Source of the DNA: Bacteroidota bacterium
Lineage (GTDB): Bacteria; Bacteroidota; Ignavibacteria; Ignavibacteriales; Melioribacteraceae
Length of the DNA stretch: 10,200 bases
Direction: 5' to 3'
NCBI GenBank assembly: GCA_021812745.1
Contig: JAKAMS010000065.1
Location: 1-10,200, forward strand
The translations under genes were made by a program, and so were the position numbers. The notes beneath the pieces are model-generated. The model made no database searches, was not told the origin of the DNA, and saw only the letters and a program-made list of their open reading frames with translations. Shown piece after piece: positions 7,278 to 10,200 of this stretch. Numbering within the stretch: position 1 is the stretch's first letter; the number at the start of each line of letters is the position of its first letter.

Positions 7278-8432
7278 ATGCCGCTTTTTATTCTAGCAGT
7301 TATAGTTTTTATAGTCGCTGATATTATTATCAGATTCGCAATCAAAACAGTAAACGAGAAGAAAATCCGTAAAGAACGAGAGACTATATTAGATGAAAGT
7401 GTTACACTTGATTTGAGCCAGGAAGCAGTATCACTTAAACGTGCCGAAGTGCCAAATCCAAAAGCAAAAATTTTATGTGTTGATGATGAAGATATTATTC
7501 TAGATAGTTTTAGAAAAATTCTCGTACTCGACGGCTATTCGGTTGATACTGTTACCTCCGGCTTTCATGCACTTAATTTAATTAAGTCGCATCATTACGA
7601 TTTTGTTTTCACAGATTTAAAAATGCCCGAAATGGATGGAGTTGAAGTAACCAAAAAAGTGAAATTCCTGCGCCCCGATATTGATGTTATAATTATAACA
7701 GGATACGCGACTGTTGAAACCGCCGTTGATTGTATGAAGTTCGGTGCAATGGATTATGTTCAGAAACCATTTACTGAAGATGAATTGCTGGCTTTTACAA
7801 AAAAATCTTTGTTGAAAAGACAGGATAGAATTCATAAACAGCTTAAACCGCGCGTGCATATTACTCATTTAAGTGAAGAAGATACATTAAATATTGGAGA
7901 GTTTTCCATTCCGGGCGGTGTCTTTATTTCTGAAGGACATTGCTGGGCAGCTATTGCACAAGACGGAACCGTTAGAGTTGGATTGGATGATTTTGCTAAA
8001 AAATTAATTGGCAAAATTGATGACATTGAGTTTCCAAATCTTGGTATGGGAATTACTCAAGGTCAACCTTTATTCATTATTAAGCAAGGAAAGAAATCCA
8101 TTCAATTTAATTCCCCTATAAGCGGACAGGTTGCTAAAGTTAACCAAGAACTAGCCGATAATCTTTCTGCGCTCGATTATTCCACTTACGAAAAGAATTG
8201 GATTTGCATTATTGACGCTGAAAAATTGGATACAGAATTATCTCAGCTCAAAATTGGAAAGAATGCCGTTAATTATTTTCAAGACGAAATTGAGAACTAC
8301 AATAAGCGAATTAAGGATTTTATCAAAAATGATGGAAATAAATCAGAAGGGTATGAAATGTACTGGGGACAACTTGAGAATCTTGAAGAGAAGGAATGGT
8401 ACATTATTACCGGAGAATTTTTCAAGAAATAA
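7278..8432 (+). CDS. Membrane-anchored response regulator with GcvH-like domain and conserved lipoyl-lysine position
   Basis: It is 384 aa. Residues 1-22 are a strongly hydrophobic helix followed by a basic stretch (KTVNEKKIRKER), so the rest should face the cytoplasm. The receiver spans about 63-180, with D69/D70, phospho-acceptor D113 (FTDLKMPEMDG), T141 and K163. Residues about 200-325 resemble glycine cleavage H protein: GHCWAAI (220-226), DGTVRVGLDDFAKKLIG (229-245), PLFIIKQGKKS (264-274), SPISG (279-283) and a tryptophan-containing NWICII strand. Aligning SPISG with APVSG of H protein puts K272 at the lipoyl-lysine site. A charged C-terminal extension (about 330-384) is of unknown fold. 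No DNA-binding or enzymatic output is seen. SD AAGGAG at 7264-7269 lies eight bases before the ATG; the gap from the previous regulator is 36 bases. This is the last gene before a strong terminator. Known biology of H proteins suggests carriage of lipoyl-bound groups; whether this one does is untested. Confidence 0.88.
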   Translation: MPLFILAVIVFIVADIIIRFAIKTVNEKKIRKERETILDESVTLDLSQEAVSLKRAEVPNPKAKILCVDDEDIILDSFRKILVLDGYSVDTVTSGFHALNLIKSHHYDFVFTDLKMPEMDGVEVTKKVKFLRPDIDVIIITGYATVETAVDCMKFGAMDYVQKPFTEDELLAFTKKSLLKRQDRIHKQLKPRVHITHLSEEDTLNIGEFSIPGGVFISEGHCWAAIAQDGTVRVGLDDFAKKLIGKIDDIEFPNLGMGITQGQPLFIIKQGKKSIQFNSPISGQVAKVNQELADNLSALDYSTYEKNWICIIDAEKLDTELSQLKIGKNAVNYFQDEIENYNKRIKDFIKNDGNKSEGYEMYWGQLENLEEKEWYIITGEFFKK

Positions 8433-8456
8433 TAAATATTGCTGTTGAATAACTAG

Positions 8457-8494
8457 AGGAGAAAGGAGAAATCCTTTCTCCTTTTTATTTTTTT
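8457..8494 (+). terminator. Intrinsic terminator of the six-gene cluster
   Basis: A perfect 11-bp stem (8457-8467 with 8472-8482) closed by a GAAA tetraloop is followed by a T-rich run to 8494. It begins 24 bases after the last stop codon, and it separates the cluster from the downstream cytochrome gene. Confidence 0.92.
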
Positions 8495-8499
8495 GAGCG

Positions 8500-8528
8500 T
8501 TGACAAAGTCATACTAACTGAATATTTT
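8500..8528 (+). promoter_or_regulatory. Candidate sigma70-type promoter for the downstream multiheme cytochrome
   Basis: TTGACA at 8500-8505 is a perfect -35 hexamer. TATTTT at 8523-8528 follows after exactly 17 bases and matches four of six -10 positions. It lies directly after the terminator and faces the cytochrome gene. If used, transcription would start near 8535, giving a leader of about 175 bases. In AT-rich DNA such matches can be chance, but the -35 and spacing are good. Confidence 0.5.
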
Positions 8529-8710
8529 AACTAGAGACATTAGAGTCTTTTATCTGATATTAGCAAGAAATATTTTGTTTTTTGCTGATTTTTGCAATTT
8601 AGCATGCAATTTTTCTCAACACTCTCTCTAAAGTTGAGGAAGGTTGGCTTTACGAGTAGTTACTGTACATGATTTTTGAACATTATTTATAAGTCCTATA
8701 AGAAAAATTT
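8529..8710 (+). promoter_or_regulatory. Long untranslated leader before the 16-heme-type cytochrome
   Basis: No gene is seen here. One weak hairpin is visible: CTCAAC (8615-8620) pairs with GTTGAG (8633-8638) around a 12-base loop. GCAATTT occurs twice close together around 8594 and 8606. A second possible promoter, TTGAAC at 8676-8681 with a TATAAG-like -10 near 8698, would give a very short leader. No Shine-Dalgarno precedes the ATG at 8711, only an A-rich stretch. No riboswitch class is recognised. Confidence 0.3.
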
Positions 8711-10200
8711 ATGGAAAAACTTGCTTCCCTAATATTCACATCAATTATATTTCTTTCTTCTGTAACCGCTCAGAGCAAGGATGATCAAGTTTGCCTTGAC
8801 TGCCACGGTGATAAAACATTTACAACAACACGTAATGGAAAAGAAATTTCGCTTTTTGTAAACGGAAAGTCATTTGCCGGATCGGTTCACGAAGAAGTAA
8901 GTTGTACCGGATGCCATAGTGATGTTGACCCAAACAATCTGCCCCATCCAGAAAAATTAAATAAAGTAGTATGTGCATCTTGCCATGAAACTGAAGCTTC
9001 ACATTACGATAGAAGTCTGCATGCCCAAGCTTTGAAAAAGGGATTATCGTTAGCGCCCACTTGCGCCTCTTGCCATACAAAACATGAAATTCTTTCTGCC
9101 AAAAATCCAAAATCAAGAACTTATGTGATGAACATTCCCGCTCTATGCGGTCAATGTCATAAAGAAGGAACTGCAGTTTCAGGAATGGTAAATCCGGAAG
9201 AACGAAAAGTTCTTAGCGATTATACGGAATCCATTCACGGCGAAGGTTTATTTAAACGTGGTTTAATAGTTACTGCGGTTTGTACCAGCTGCCACACTTC
9301 TCATGATATATTGCCACATACAAATCCGGAATCAACAATAAATCGTAATAACATAACAAAGACCTGCACTCAATGTCACAGACAAATTGAGCAAGTGCAT
9401 ACAAAAGTAATTAGAGGTGCTCTTTGGGAAAAAGAACCGCATAAAATTCCTGTTTGCATTGACTGCCACGCACCACATAAAGTCCGTAAAGTTTTTTATG
9501 ACGACAGTTTTCCTAACGATAAGTGCATGAAATGCCATTCACAAAAAGATCTTTCTAAAGTTGTTGATGGTAAAAAAGTTTCCCTATACGTAGATATAAA
9601 TCAATTTAATAACTCTGTTCACAAAGTCAATTCATGCGTTAAATGTCATACAAATATGAGCAATTCAAAAAATCCTGTTTGCCTAAACAGCGGAAAAGTT
9701 GATTGCTCTATTTGCCATACCGCTCAAGTTGATGATTATAACATTAGTTTACACGGACAAAAACACGCGGTTGGTGATAAATTAGCGCCATATTGCACAG
9801 ATTGTCACACAACTCATAATGTTCAATCGAAGAAGAATATTACCTCCCCAACTTTTGCACGTAATGTGCCGGAACTATGCGGAAGATGTCACCGAGAAGG
9901 AAAAAATATTGCTGTTGCATTAGATGAAAGCAAATTAGGAATTGTTGCCAACTATAGAGAAAGTATCCACGGAAAAGGATTATTACAAAGCGGATTGATG
10001 GTTACTGCAACATGCGTCAATTGTCATTCAAGCCACAGAGAGTTGCCAAAGAAAGACCCCCGTTCAACTGTAAATCCGAATAATATAGCTACAACTTGTG
10101 CACAATGTCATCTTGGTGTTTATGAAGAATTCAAGAAAAGCGTTCATAGCCCAGATGTTACGAAGACAGACAAAAAACTTCCCGTATGTAACGACTGCCA
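8711..10200 (+). CDS. Exported giant multiheme cytochrome c, at least 15 hemes, 3' end beyond window
   Basis: Exported electron carrier or reductase of the multiheme cytochrome c superfamily. The 496 complete codons are open to the edge. Residues 1-20 are a Sec signal peptide ending VTA, just before QSKDDQ. Fifteen complete CXXCH motifs start at bases 8792, 8903, 8972, 9062, 9146, 9281, 9365, 9455, 9524, 9635, 9704, 9794, 9878, 10013 and 10097. A sixteenth (CNDC followed by CA) starts at 10187 and is cut by the edge. Recurrent S-[VLI]-H and ESIHG-type histidines before heme motifs probably supply distal ligands. The protein is two eight-heme units in tandem. The ATG at 8711 is chosen because it directly precedes the signal peptide; it has no Shine-Dalgarno. 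It is separated from the upstream cluster by a terminator and has its own promoter candidate, so it is a related but separately transcribed gene. The full length, any C-terminal membrane or catalytic domain, and final heme count cannot be seen. Confidence 0.93.
   Translation, partial: MEKLASLIFTSIIFLSSVTAQSKDDQVCLDCHGDKTFTTTRNGKEISLFVNGKSFAGSVHEEVSCTGCHSDVDPNNLPHPEKLNKVVCASCHETEASHYDRSLHAQALKKGLSLAPTCASCHTKHEILSAKNPKSRTYVMNIPALCGQCHKEGTAVSGMVNPEERKVLSDYTESIHGEGLFKRGLIVTAVCTSCHTSHDILPHTNPESTINRNNITKTCTQCHRQIEQVHTKVIRGALWEKEPHKIPVCIDCHAPHKVRKVFYDDSFPNDKCMKCHSQKDLSKVVDGKKVSLYVDINQFNNSVHKVNSCVKCHTNMSNSKNPVCLNSGKVDCSICHTAQVDDYNISLHGQKHAVGDKLAPYCTDCHTTHNVQSKKNITSPTFARNVPELCGRCHREGKNIAVALDESKLGIVANYRESIHGKGLLQSGLMVTATCVNCHSSHRELPKKDPRSTVNPNNIATTCAQCHLGVYEEFKKSVHSPDVTKTDKKLPVCNDC
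8792..10200 (+). repeat. Tandem eight-heme coding duplication, period exactly 732 bp
   Basis: Unit 1 is 8792-9523 (residues 28-271) and unit 2 starts at 9524 (residue 272). Each of the eight heme motifs in unit 1 recurs exactly 732 bases (244 codons) later in unit 2, including the sixteenth at the window edge. The units are diverged at protein level. Over the segment around the sixth and seventh hemes I count about 32 identities in 53 residues by eye, and lower similarity elsewhere, so this is an old duplication kept in strict register. Confidence 0.9.

Noticed and set aside
8212..8448. Small plus-strand open frame overlapping the end of the second regulator
   Set aside because: Alternate-frame shadow of the GcvH-like regulator, with no independent start signal.
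8820..9538. Minus-strand open frames opposite the large cytochrome
   Set aside because: They lie opposite regularly spaced heme motifs and have no ribosome-binding site or recognisable product.
8792..10200. CRISPR-like or short tandem DNA repeat, suggested by the regular TGYCAY occurrences
   Set aside because: The periodicity comes from heme motif codons in one continuous reading frame; the DNA between them is not repeated at CRISPR scale.

Overview
The window is AT-rich bacterial DNA. It carries one partial housekeeping gene on the minus strand at the left edge. To its right are a tightly packed six-gene plus-strand cluster (1282-8432), a strong intrinsic terminator, and a further plus-strand multiheme cytochrome gene that runs off the right edge. 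Base composition, frequent TAA stops, and the mix of HybA/NrfD-type genes with very large c-type cytochromes suggest an anaerobic or facultative Gram-negative bacterium, possibly of the Ignavibacteria/Chlorobi/Bacteroidetes side. That placement is inference from gene content and style; there is no rRNA here to prove it.

Left edge (1-1082, minus): a chorismate mutase/prephenate dehydratase P-protein for phenylalanine biosynthesis, missing only its C-terminus. It is divergent from, and metabolically unrelated to, the cluster. The 199-bp gap (1083-1281) must hold both promoters.

Cluster (1282-8432, plus): (1) a Tat-exported, membrane-anchored four-cluster ferredoxin like HybA; (2) an NrfD/HybB-type quinone-interacting membrane protein; (3) a 13-heme periplasmic cytochrome c; (4) a membrane histidine kinase with two heme-binding motifs in its periplasmic sensor and a cysteine-rich zinc-ribbon-like insert splitting its ATPase domain; (5) a response regulator whose receiver is fused to a degenerate glycine-cleavage-H-like domain; (6) a second such regulator with an N-terminal membrane anchor and an apparently intact lipoyl-lysine position. 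Genes 1-5 overlap by 1-4 bases or are 2 bases apart, and gene 6 follows after 36 bases with its own Shine-Dalgarno. Genes 1-3 look like a membrane complex passing electrons between the quinone pool and periplasmic cytochromes. Genes 4-6 look like a dedicated redox-sensing phosphorelay. Neither regulator has a DNA-binding or AAA+ output domain, so the relay may act by protein-protein contact or lipoyl chemistry rather than directly on transcription.

Right end: a GNRA-looped terminator (8457-8494) closes the cluster. A good sigma70-type promoter candidate (8500-8528) then precedes a long leader and an exported cytochrome (8711 to beyond 10200). This protein has 15 complete CXXCH motifs and a sixteenth cut by the window edge. 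It consists of two eight-heme units, and all eight heme positions recur at exactly 732 bp. Together the window reads as a quinone-to-cytochrome electron conduit, plausibly serving periplasmic or extracellular acceptors, with its own heme-based sensor and unusual response regulators.
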